64,000 nucleotides of DNA from Muscardinus avellanarius (lineage: Eukaryota; Chordata; Mammalia; Rodentia; Gliridae). Shown in pieces: positions 32,527 to 64,000 of the stretch. Position 1 is the stretch's first letter, and the number at the start of each line of letters is the position of its first letter. The translations under genes and the position numbers were made by a program. The stretch is from NCBI GenBank assembly GCA_963383645.1, contig OY726573.1, positions 20,753,845 to 20,817,844 on the forward strand, read 5' to 3'. The notes beneath the pieces are model-generated. The model ran no database searches. It was not told the DNA's origin and saw nothing but the letters and a program-made list of their open reading frames with translations.

Positions 32527-32742
32527 GCCGGGCGAGGTGGCGCAGGCTTGTAATCCCAGCATTCGGGAGGCTGAGACCGGAGGATTGCGGTTCGCGGACA
32601 GCCTCAGCTACTAGTGAGGCCCTCCGCAACTTAGACCCTGTTTCAAAATAAAGAATAAAAAGGGCAGGAGGTGTAGCTCAGAGGTTCGAATGCCCCTGGG
32701 TTCTATCCCCAGACCCGCCAAAAAAAAAAAAAAAAAAAGACC
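32527..32742 (+). mobile_element. Young dimeric SINE with target duplication
   Basis: GCCGGGCGAGGTGGCGC to TCTATCCCCAGACCCGCC, A19, flanked by AAAAGACCCCAAA and AAAAGACCCCCAAA. Confidence 0.9.
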
Positions 32743-32749
32743 CCCAAAC

Positions 32750-32930
32750 TGAAACAGGCACACACCTGTAATCCCAGTACTTGGGAGACTGAGACCGGAG
32801 GACCGCATGTTCAAGGACACCCTCTGCAATTTAAGGAGACCCTGTTTCAAAAAAAAAAAAAAAAAAAAAAAGGGCGCGGGGGTGGGGGGGGAGTATAGCT
32901 CAAGGTACAATCTTAAGTACCAATCCAGAA
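32750..32930 (+). mobile_element. Degraded dimeric SINE
   Basis: CAGGCACACACCTGTAATCC to GTATAGCTCAAGGTACAATC; middle A22 run and G-rich stretch, end decayed. Confidence 0.75.
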
Positions 32931-33356
32931 AAACAATTTTTTGTTTTATCTATATAATATTCAGAAGCAGAACAGCCCGGATAATCTCCCATAGGTTTAG
33001 GATGGAAGTTGTTTTGGTATTTTTGTGTTGAGAAACACAGAAAAAAAACAAACAGGAAAAATTGGCTTTACCTCTGTTTTGGCACCAAGAATATTTTCTA
33101 AAGGGCATACTATATCTAGTATCAAGTCCAAGATATGGAAACAGCAGAGGCAGTTCTTGGTTTCAAGTTTCCCAAGTTTTATTTTTACAATGATATTTGT
33201 GTTATTAGTTGTGTTCGTGTCTGTGTCGTCAGATTTGGAAATTGGAGCAGAAATCATTTTGGTTTATATTTTGCCTTTTTATACAATGGGCAAGTGTTTG
33301 TTGAATTGGGTTTGAAGTATGTTAGGAGGCTAAACTTGGAAAAAGTACAACAGAAT

Positions 33357-33552
33357 TTTTTATTTTGCTACTGGGGATTGAATTTAGGGGAATTCTGCCC
33401 CCGAGCTACACCCTAGACCCATTTTTTATTCTTTTATTCGAAACAGGGTCTCACTAAGTTGCAGAGGGTCTCACAAAGTAGCTGAGGCTAGCTGCAACCT
33501 GTGTCAACCTCTCAAGTACTGGGATTACTAGTGTGTGCCATCACACCCGGCT
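33357..33552 (-). mobile_element. Dimeric SINE
   Basis: TGCTACTGGGGATTGAATTTAG to CATCACACCCGGC, tail to tail with the next copy. Confidence 0.85.
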
Positions 33553-33558
33553 TTATGG

Positions 33559-33770
33559 TTTTTTTTTTGTTTGTTTTTTTCGGTGGAACTCAGGGGCATT
33601 CTACCTCTGAGCTATACCCCCCTGGTCTATTTTTTATTCTTTATTTTGAAACAGGGGCTTACTAAGTTGCCGAGGGCCTCACTAAGTAGCTGAGGCTGTC
33701 TGTGAACTGCGATTCTCCTGTCAGCCTCCAAAATGCTGGGATTACAAGTGTGTGCCATCATAACCAGCTG
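33559..33770 (-). mobile_element. Dimeric SINE
   Basis: T-rich tail, CGGTGGAACTCAGGGGCATT to CATCATAACCAGC. Confidence 0.85.
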
Positions 33771-34246
33771 TTAGGAAAAAATGTATTTGATTTGTTGAAG
33801 TTATGGATTTACAGTTATTCTGGACATTAAGTGAGGATTTAGTCTTTGGTTCTCTCAGATTAATGTCTAATGCAGATTAATGGCCAGAGCAGATTAATAT
33901 GGCAAATTCAATATGGTGTTTTCATTCCTAAAAATTTTTGAACGTTGTAGTCCATATACCGCCTTAGAGAACTGTTTCAGAATTCTCATGATGAGTTCTT
34001 GATTCTGACATAAATTCCATAGACTCTATGAAAATCCATATATTAGGAAGTAAGGTTGTAGCTATTCTAGTCATAACTTATTTTTAATAGCGCTGAAAAA
34101 TAGATTATATGTAAATTCTTATTCAGAGGGTACAGGATTCCCTAAAATATTTTTACTATCAGATTTGAACATAGTTTTAAAGCAAAATTTTCATAATTAG
34201 TAGGTTGGGAATTTTACTTTGTTGTTATTACAGTATGAGTTACAAA
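33771..34246. other. SPATA22 intron, nothing recognised
   Basis: AT-rich unique sequence leading to the acceptor of the ATG exon. CAGATTAATG occurs three times within 33858-33900. Confidence 0.4.
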
Positions 34247-34330
34247 TTTCTTTCTTTGAAGATTTAAACAACTCCATTCTGGATATTTGGAATGCTGAAG
34301 AAAAAATTGTAAACTTTGATGTAGAAGAAA

Positions 34331-56186
<21,856 letters not shown>

Positions 56187-56189
56187 GTG

Positions 56190-57155
56190 AGTATTTTTAA
56201 AGAGTTATTTGCAGTTAAAGCATAAAACAAAAATGCAGGCTACACTTCTATTGCAATAGAAATTTAATAATTTAGTAGTACTTAAAACTTTTTTTGTTTT
56301 CTGATATTGAAGTTAAGAAAAATGGAGAGTCTGCTGTGTACAAAGCACTGTGCTGAGTACAAGGGCTATAACATGAAATATAAATGGTAAATGGTTTCGT
56401 CTCTCACAGTTTCTAATCTCAGGAAGATAGATAAATCAGTGTTGAACTGTAATATGGTAAGTGGTGTGATAGTAGTGCAAGCAGGGTACTATCCAAACAG
56501 ATGGGAAGGATGGGCTAGACAGGAGAGATTTTCAAAGGATTATTACCTCTATTATCTTAGATATTTAAGGACTGATAAAAGTTCAACCAAACTGAAGCAT
56601 GTTGGGAGGATAAGAGGTGAGGAAGAATGCATTTAAGATGAGGGGGCAGCATATGTAATGAGATGGAGGTGAGAGAGTGCCTATTTTTTTAGGGACCTGT
56701 AAGTAGAATACCAAAAGTATGCAGTTAGAAAGTGATGGGAGTATAGATAAGGTTCTGAAATTAAGGCAGGAGCAGGTTAGGATATAAGTAAGAGATTTAT
56801 TGGTCAAAAAGGCTGGAGATGACAAAGAAGGCTGGAGGCATTATAAGATTTACATATTTTATAAATGGGTTTGGTTTTAATTCTCAAATTGGCTTCAGTT
56901 CTGAAATCAGATTTGTACTCCAGTGTTAACTTCACTGTTTACGAGCCTTATGACTTAAGTAGTGTAAGCTTTCTGACCCTGTTTTTTAAATCTGTAAGTG
57001 TAGTAATACATTCCTACTTTGAAAGGTTGTTGTGGAAACTAAATTATAAAGCATAAGTGTATAAAGTGCCTGCTACATAGTAGGTAATCAAGAAATAATT
57101 GTCATGGTAATTTCTATAATATCTTGAATACTAATTTCCAGTTTATTTTAAAATG
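56190..57155. other. SPATA22 intron; ancient repeat trace 56320-56660
   Basis: CTGCTGTGTACAAAGCACTG TGCTGAGTACAAGGGC belongs to an ancient mammalian repeat of the kind at 8520. No exon for the remaining SPATA22 residues was found. Confidence 0.45.
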
Positions 57156-57159
57156 TTTT

Positions 57160-57400
57160 GTTATTGAAGTATAATATATATAGAAAATATACAAATGATA
57201 ACTGTATAGCTCTTTGAAGTATCAAAGTGAACACTACTCAGGTTAAGAAGTAAAATATTGCTCTCACCCCTAAAATCTCATTGTACTTCCTCCCATTCAC
57301 TGCTTCCTGCTTCTACCTAAAATAACCACTATTCTGACTTTTTAATGTCATAAATAAATTCTGCCTGCTTTTAAACTTTACATGTAGTATATCTTTTAAA
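57160..57400 (-). mobile_element. Old L1 3' UTR fragment
   Basis: TTATTGAAGTATAATATATAT, GAACACTACTCAGGTTAAG, TACTTCCTCCCATTCACTGC and AAATAACCACTATTCTGAC are in old L1M order. Confidence 0.55.
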
Positions 57401-57902
57401 AATTGTGTATTTTTTGCTTTTCTCTCCCTTTTTTTAAAAATTGGTGCACTTTAGTCTCACATCATAATATGGATCATGCTGGTAATGGCATATATTCACA
57501 CAGTACTTGGTGCCCTTACCCCAGCCCTGTTTCCTCATTTCCCTTCCTCCCAGTACTGAGTGTCCAGATTAACAATACTATATTCACATGTATACACAGA
57601 ATCACATGTAGCTTTTCCATTAATGAACCTCAACTTTCTTTTTCCCCCTACCCTTCCTTCCTGGCTTCCCTGAGGTTTCCCCTCCATTACCTGGAGTCCC
57701 TCTGGTATCCTCAGTACTCCCTAGCTTGAGCATATTATAGAAAACATATGTTCCTTCTCTTTCTGTGCTTGGTTAATCTTGATTAACATAATGTTCTCCA
57801 GGTCTTTCATCTTCTCATGAATGATATGATTTTGTTCTTCTTTATTGCTGAGTAGAATTCCTTGTATTTCCCATAATTTTGTAATCCATTAATCTGTTTC
57901 TT

Positions 57903-58118
57903 TTTCTTTTTTTTTTTTTTTTTTGCGGGTCTGGGGATGAAATCCAGGGGCATTCAAACTCTGAGCTACAGCCCCTGCCCTATTTTTTATTTTGAAACAG
58001 GGTCTCACTAAGTTGCGTAAGGCTTCACTAAGTAGCTGTGACTGTCCACGAACTGCAATCCTCTGGTCTCAGCCTCCCAAATGCTAGGATTACAAGTGTG
58101 CACCACCACACCCAGCTT
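57903..58118 (-). mobile_element. Dimeric SINE inside the 5-kb L1
   Basis: TGCGGGTCTGGGGATGAAATC to CACCACACCCAGC, of the GCGGGTCTGG subfamily; TTCTGTTC / ATCTGTTTC flank it. Confidence 0.9.
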
Positions 58119-59616
58119 CTGTTCATCTGTTGATAGACACTTAGGTTGGTTCCATATTTTGGCTCTTGTGAATTGTGCTGCTATGAATATAGGTATGCAT
58201 ATGTTACTGTAGTTCTTTGGTTTCACCCCCTTTGGAAAGATTACCTGTAATGGTATGGCTGGATCATATGGTGGATCCATTCCTAGTTTTCTAAGGAATG
58301 TCTACACTGATTTCCATAGCAGCCGAACTACTTTGCATTTATATCAGCAGTTATAGAAGAGTTCCTCTTTCCCCACATCCTCACCAGCATTTGTTCTTAG
58401 TTGACTGCTTTATGCTTGAAACTCTGATTGGGGTTAGATGAAATCTCAGTGTAGTTTTGATTTGCATCTCCCTGATTGCTAATGATGTTGAAAATTTTTT
58501 CATGTGTTCACCATTTGTATCTCTTTTTATGTGAAGTTTCTATTCAATTCAGTTGCTCATTTCTTGATTAGATTGTTTTGCTAGTGTAAAGTCTTTTGAG
58601 CTCTTTGTATATTTTGGATATTAACCCTCTATCAGAGGGGTAGCTAGTAAATATCTTCTCCCATTATGTAGGCTTTTTCTTTAGATTCTTGATGATTTCC
58701 TTTGATGAGCAGAAACTTTTTAGTTTGATGCCATCCCACTTATTCTTGTTTTAATGTCCTGTGTTTTGGAAGTCTTGTTGAGGAAGTTACTACCTGTGCC
58801 TATATGTTAGAGTGTTGAACCTATGCCCTTCTCTAATAGCTTCACAGTCTCTGGTCTGATTTTCAGGTCTTTGATCCATCCCGAGTTGATTCCTGTACAT
58901 GGTGAGAGGTAAGGATTTAGTTCCATTTTTCTACAAATCGATAGCCAGTTCTCCTAGCACCATTTGTTGAAAAGGCTTTCTTTTCTCCAGGCTGTGGATT
59001 TGGCCCCTTTGTCAAAGATCAATTTAACTATAAGTTTGTGGGTTTGTTTCTGTGTTTTCTATTCTGTTCCATTGGTCTGTGTGCCTATTTTTGTGTCAAT
59101 ACCATGCTGTTTTAATTGCTGTAGCTCTGTAGTATAATTTCAAGTCAGGAATTGTGATGCCTCCTGCATGGTTCTTATTACTGAGAATTGCTTTGGCTAT
59201 TCTGGGTCTTTTGTTTCTCCATATTAAATTCATGACTGATTTTTTATAGGTCTATGAAGAATGTTGTTGGATAGGAATTTTATTGAATGTATAGATCACT
59301 TTGGGCAGAATGGCCATTTTGATGATAGTATTCTACCTATTCATGAGCAAGGGAGGTCATTCCATTTTCCAAGGTCGTCTTCAATTTTTTTCTTTACTGT
59401 TTTATAGTTTTCATTTTAGAGGTCTTTTATGTCTTTGGTTAGGTTTATTCATAGGTATTTTATTGGTTTGAGATTATTGTGAATGGGATTGTTTTATTTA
59501 TTTCTTTGTGAAATCATTGTTGGCATTTAGAAAAGGTACTGATTTCTTCAGGTTGATTTTTATACTCTGCCTTTGCTGAATTGGTCAATCAGCTTCAGTA
59601 GTCTTTTGTTTTCTTT

Positions 59617-60017
59617 TTTGTGGTACTGGGGATGGAGCCCCAGGATCATTCTACCTCTGAGTGACACCTCCAGCCTATTTTTTTTTTTTTGGTGATACTG
59701 GGGTTCCTGGAAGCCCTTCTACCTCTGCTACACTCCCAGACCTATTTTTATATTTTATTTGGAAATAGGGTCTCTTAAGCCAGTGAGACTGGCTTCGAAC
59801 CTGCGCAATCCTCTTGTCTCTGCCTCCCAAGTGCGGGGATTACAAGTGTGTGCTACCATGCCTGGCACCTCCAGCCCTATTTTTTATTCTTTATTTTGAA
59901 ACAGGATCTCACTAAGTTGCAGTGAGCCTCACTAAGTAGCTGAGGCTGTGAACCACGATCCTCCTGTCTCAGCATCCCAAATGCTTGGATCACAAGTGTG
60001 TGCCACCACATCTGGCC
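59617..60017 (-). mobile_element. Nested SINE pair inside the 5-kb L1
   Basis: Outer copy 59617-59676 and 59866-60017; inner copy 59677-59865 of the GTTCCTGGAAGCCC subfamily. ACACCTCCAGCC(C)TATTTTT is duplicated at both inner borders. Order of events: L1, outer SINE, inner SINE. Confidence 0.9.
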
Positions 60018-60333
60018 AGTCTAGTATTCTTTTGGATGAATTTTTGGGACTTCTAAATAGAGGATCATGTCATCTGCAAACAAGAATAATTTTAATTCCT
60101 CTTTTTCTATTTGAATATTTTTTTATATTCTTCTCTTACTGCTGTGGCAAGTGTCTTGACTATATTGAAAAGGAGTGGTGATAGTGAGCATCCTTGTCTT
60201 GTTTCTGATTTTAGAGGGAATTCTTGCAGTTTTTCCCCATTCAATATGATGTTGGCTTTGGGTTTATTGTATATTGTCTTAATGGTATTGAGATACATTC
60301 CTTCTATTATAATTTTCTGCAGTATTTTTTTTT

Positions 60334-61148
60334 GAAGATTTAAAGAAGTTTATGAAAAGATAGAAATACAGAAAATAGAAGTACAGCCCCATGCCAAAAT
60401 GGCATGAGGGGGTGACTCAAAATGAATACACCAAAGGACTTAACACGTGGACTCGGCCTTTTATGCCCAAGACCTCCATCTTGTTTGCGTGACTCTTAGT
60501 GAACGTCCCTGTAAGGTACCTCCCCTGGCAAGGTGTGGTGAGGTATCTCCTTTCATGAAGGTCGACCCCTCCTACCATCTTAGCTAGCTTATCCAATCAT
60601 GTAGATCTGTCTTTAGAGAAAGGCCTAGTTCTCCTCAACTAAGATCTGTCTTTAGATAGAGACAGGCCTAGTTCTCCTCTCCTATTGACTTGTTAGTTGC
60701 TTTGAGCTAGGTTAATTTACATTGGAATAGCTGCCTGTTTTAGGCAGAAATCAAGTCCTTTCTTTACCCATGTCTGTCGCCATTTTGACACAACTATTTT
60801 GAAATATGCCAATTATTTTCTTTTGAAATATATTAATAATCAGAGCTTTCCCAAATCTTCCTAGGCCGTTCCCAATACTGGTACATTCCCCCCTTTGTCT
60901 AGTAACTTCCTGACACCTGTCAGGCCAAAGGTAGATATAGAAAATACATTTTGACATTTACAATTTTACAAACATTTAACATGAGCTTATTTCCCATTAA
61001 TTTTCCCCCATTTCTATTGCATGAATGTACCCCTTAGCAAAGGAATAAGGACATCGAATTGGTCATAAACTGCTTTGAGCTGTACAGGGGAGAAGTTGGG
61101 GCCCCCCAGCTTTAGGGTAACATTCATGCATGTAGTTGGCATAGGGGA
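60334..61148 (-). mobile_element. Retrotransposed endogenous retrovirus transcript (internal 3' end, PPT, U3-R, poly A)
   Basis: On the - strand: 263 bp of decayed proviral 3' internal sequence (61148-60886), the polypurine tract AAAGGGGGGAA, then an LTR start TGTACCAG at 60885, continuing through U3-R to TTTAAATCTTC and a run of about nine A. The flanks carry the perfect 14-bp duplication TCTGCAGTATTTTT (60316-60329 and 61149-61162), and the nick site reads TT|AAAA. These are signs of L1 machinery acting on a polyadenylated viral RNA, not of integrase. The end just after AATAAA-TTCTTTAAATCTTC marks the R/U5 border when compared with the LTR at 13507-14075. No intact viral gene is present. 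Confidence 0.85.
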
Positions 61149-61361
61149 TCTGCAGTATTTTTAACATGAATGGGTGTTGGACTTTTTCAAATGCTGTTTC
61201 AGCATCTATTGATATGATCATGTGATTTTTGTTCTCAGTATGTGGTGAATAACATGCATTGACTTTTTTAATATGTTGAACCAGCCTTGCTTTCCTGGGA
61301 TGAAACCAACCTGGTTGTAATGTAAAATTCTCTTGATATGGTTTTGAATGTGTACGGCTAG

Positions 61362-61392
<31 letters not shown>

Positions 61393-62074
61393 CTGCATCT
61401 GTGTTCACCAGATATTGGTCTTTAATTTTCTTGAGGTATCTTTATTTGTTTTGGTATTAATGTGATACTGGCCTCATAGAAGGAGTTTGGAAGAATTCCA
61501 TCTCTTGGTTTCCCAGAACAAGTTGTAGAGTATTTGGATTAGTTCTCTGAAAGTTTTATAGAATTCAGCTGGAAACCCACCTAGGCCTGGGCTTTTCTTT
61601 GATGGCAGAATTTTTATTGCTGTTTTTATTTCTTTGCTTGCTATTGGTTTAGGCTTGCTATGTCTTCTGGTTTAATTTAAGTAGTATGTGCTTAGAAATC
61701 TATCAATTTCTTCCATGTTTTTCAGTCTTTTGGTGAATAAGATTTCAAAATAGTTTCTGATAATCCTTTGAATTTCCCCAGTGTCTGTGGTGATGTCTCC
61801 TTTTTCATTTCTGATTTTAATAATTTGAGTTGATTCTCTCTTTCCTTTGGTTAGGTTGGCTAGGGGTTTGTCAATTCTATTAATCTTTTCAAAGAACCAT
61901 CTTTTTGTTTTGTTGATCCTTTGTATTCTTTTATTATTCTCTATTTCATTTATTTCTTCTCTGATTTTAATTATTTCCTGCCTTTTGCTGGCTTTGATTA
62001 GATGTTTACAGTTTTTTTTAGGGCTTTGAGATGTATCATTAGGTTGTTTATTTAATAACTCTCTGTTCTTCTTC

Positions 62075-62288
62075 TTTTTTTTTTTTTGGTGGTATTAGGG
62101 GTGGAACCCAGAGGCTTTCTACATTCGGGCTATACTCCCAGACCTATTTTATATTTGATTTGGAAACAGGATCTCACTAAGTTGCTGAGAGCCTCACTAA
62201 GTAGCTGAGGCTGGCTTCAAACCTGTGCGATCCTCTTGTCTCAGCCTCCCAAGCGCGGGGATTACAAGTGTGCACCACCATGCCCGGC
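62075..62288 (-). mobile_element. Dimeric SINE inside the 5-kb L1
   Basis: TGGTATTAGGGGTGGAACCC to CACCATGCCCGGC; CTCTCTGTTCTTCTT on both sides is the target duplication. Confidence 0.92.
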
Positions 62289-62534
62289 TCTCTCTGTTCT
62301 TCTTATGTGGGCACTCAGTACTATAAACTTTCCTCTTAATACCACCTTCAAAGTGTACCATAGATTTTGACATGTTGTGTCTCTAATTATTGTTTAATTT
62401 CCAGGAATTTTTTTGTTTCTCTCCTCAGTTTTGATCTTATCCACTCCTCATTCAATAACATATCATTCAATCTCCATGTATTTATATTTTTTTTTTTAGA
62501 ATTCCTGCTGATGTCTACTTAAATTGTATTTTAT

Positions 62535-62860
62535 TTTATTATTTTTATAAACTTACTGGTGAATTTTAATTGTACATCATGGTGAGGTTCAAACCCATAT
62601 AAACAAACACACATACAGATATTGGTGTATTTCTCCTCAGATCTCACTCCTCCCCATAAATAATAGTGAGATATGGATATAGGATAATTTGAACTTTTTC
62701 TTTCCTCATTTCTTCTTTTCCCCTTCCCCTCTTCTTTCCCCTATCTTCTTACACTATTCTTCTGGTCACTCTTCCTAATTTAAATGTATGGTTCTTTAAC
62801 TCAACACAATGTTTGTAGGATTATCTATGCTATTGCATGTAGCTACCATTTGATTCATTT
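62535..62860 (-). mobile_element. L1 3'-UTR fragment
   Basis: TTACTGGTGAATTTTAATTG, ACATCATGGTGAGGTTCAAAC, then a TTCCCC-rich stretch: the antisense L1 3' end. Confidence 0.55.
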
Positions 62861-63450
62861 ATGTTGCTGTGTATATTTTCTTGTATGAACAGACTATGAT
62901 TTAGATTTTTTATTTTACTCTTGATGGGCATTTGGAATGTTTCAAGGTTTTTGCCATTATGAGAACATTCTTGTGTATATTTCATGTGCATGTCATACAC
63001 TTTTGATTACACCTAGAAATAAAATTGCTAGATCATAGGATGTGTGTATGTTCGAAGACAGTGGTTATTAATTTTCCAAAGGGTAAGAGGGTGGTGGTTA
63101 CTCAGCATTCTTACCAACACGAAGCATTATCAGCCTTTTTAGTTTAGCCATTTGGGTAAGTACAGTTGTGCAGTTGAGTCTTTTTTTCATGTGCTTGTTG
63201 GCCATTTTAAATCTTCTTGTGAAAGTCTCTTCAGGCCAATACTCTTTTTTCTATTGAATTGTTTAATGATTTATAAACTGTTTTAGGTACAAGTTATTTT
63301 CAGTTAATGTTTAAATCTCATTCTCTGTGGTTTGCTTTTTCACTTTTAATGGTGGCTTTTGATGAAATTCTTCATTTTATTATAATCTTTTTATCAGTCA
63401 TCAGCCTTTATAATTAGTGTTTTTGTGACCTTCTAGAGAAAGAATTTTTA
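62860..63450 (-). mobile_element. Old L1 fragment
   Basis: GATGGGCATTTGGAATGTTTC, AGAAATAAAATTGCTAGATC, TTACCAACACGAAGCATTATC and TGTGCTTGTTGGCCATTTTA are antisense old-L1 landmarks. Confidence 0.6.
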
Positions 63451-64000
63451 GAATACTTTAATTTTATTCATGATTGAGAGGATTTGGAGATTTCTAACCT
63501 TTTTTTTCTGGGCTACTAGTCCCCTTAAAACAACAGCTTTTTCAAGTTCCTATGTCTGGGATGGGATGGGAGTAGCTACTAGAATTTTTTTTCCTTGGGA
63601 CTTCAGACTCCATTTTTTTGTTCTCCTATTTTTATGACTCCGCCAGAAGGGCTTCCCAGTTTTTTATACTCTCACATACCTTTCTGTAATTGGCAGATAC
63701 CTCACGGGGGAAACATTCCCCAAATCAATCCCTATTCTGTACTTCCATATTCTCCCAGATGAAGTTTCTATAATTCCTCACTGCTGTGATATGTATCTGA
63801 TGTCAACAGATTTTTAACAATATTTTCCATCCAACTATTCTAATTATTCTCAGCTGGAGAGTTGGTCAGAACTACATATTGTGCCATCTACTGAAAGTGG
63901 AACCCTTGCAGTCTGACAAAAGAATGGATGATTCATGTGCCATTACATTAGAACTTACAAAGTATTTTAAGAAGCAGCATCTTGCTAGCTTGTAAGAAGC
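63451..64000. other. SPATA22 intron, nothing recognised
   Basis: Unique sequence to the window edge; no match to the remaining SPATA22 residues. Confidence 0.4.

Larger units (their letters stand above)
57430..62488 (-). mobile_element. 5'-truncated L1 of about 5 kb, interrupted by later insertions
   Basis: Antisense L1 from its 3' UTR (57430-57880) through ORF2; the RT-domain motif [13 protein letters not shown] is readable on the - strand near 60200. It ends inside ORF2 near 62488. Secondary insertions are SINEs at 57911-58118, 59617-60017 (itself nested) and 62079-62288, and a retrotransposed retroviral transcript at 60334-61148. ORF2 has frameshifts and stops, so it is inactive. It lies in the SPATA22 intron after the seventh coding exon. 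Confidence 0.85.

Noticed and set aside
58008..58280. 90-codon - strand frame
   Set aside because: Spans a SINE and L1 3' UTR junction; no gene.
60107..60298. Short - strand frame with [13 protein letters not shown] as a host gene
   Set aside because: It is the reverse transcriptase part of the decayed L1, flanked by other L1 segments.
56187..64000. Search for the last SPATA22 exon (text like DRELPRLIRGRVHR)
   Set aside because: No matching frame with splice sites was found in either the unique parts or between repeats; the exon is presumed to lie beyond 64000.

Overview
This is nuclear DNA from a placental mammal, most likely a rodent of the squirrel-related group (Sciuromorpha: squirrels, mountain beaver, dormice). 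The placement rests on the dominant repeat, a roughly 200-bp dimeric SINE. Its 5' half is 7SL/B1-like (GCCGGGCGTGGTGG...GGGAGGCTGAGACAGG) and its 3' half is a shortened ID/tRNA-like unit (GTGTAGCTCAGAGGTAGAA...GGGTTCAATCC), which is the B1-dID architecture known from those rodents. I counted about 70 copies. Species cannot be settled from sequence alone.

Three protein genes are present, with exons joined by GT-AG sites in the correct phase. (1) The last three coding exons of TRPV3 (+ strand, 1337-3450) are followed by a SINE-free stretch of about 3 kb read as its 3' UTR. (2) A complete ASPA (aspartoacylase) gene lies on the - strand: six coding exons between 26499 and 8659, 942 nt including the stop, 313 codons, with zinc and active-site residues intact. 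(3) The first seven coding exons of SPATA22 (+ strand, 34331-56186, 293 codons) are present; the gene runs off the right edge. TRPV3 and ASPA are tail-to-tail and ASPA and SPATA22 head-to-head, the order known at human 17p13.2.

Layout. 1-6.5 kb: TRPV3 3' end. 6.5-8.7 kb: short intergenic stretch with SINEs and CA repeats. 8.7-26.5 kb: ASPA, whose intron 4 holds two retroviral LTRs in opposite orientation. 26.5-32.2 kb: intergenic, ending in the only CpG-rich patch of the window, a minisatellite carrying repeated NRF1-like motifs next to a perfect NRF1 palindrome, at the presumed SPATA22 promoter. 32.2-64 kb: SPATA22 introns containing a 2.77-kb half-LINE-like insertion (35.19-37.97 kb), a 1-kb pure pyrimidine tract (44.38-45.35 kb) and a 5-kb L1 (57.4-62.5 kb). 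That L1 was later hit by three SINEs and by a retrotransposed copy of an endogenous retroviral transcript.

I found no new multi-gene system. The most unusual items are the promoter minisatellite built on NRF1 motifs, the composite half-LINE insertion, the L1-mobilised retroviral transcript with a perfect 14-bp target duplication, a probable 6-nt acceptor shift in SPATA22, a SINE inserted into the polypyrimidine tract of the last TRPV3 exon, and the kilobase pyrimidine tract. Comparisons with human proteins are from memory and are marked as such.
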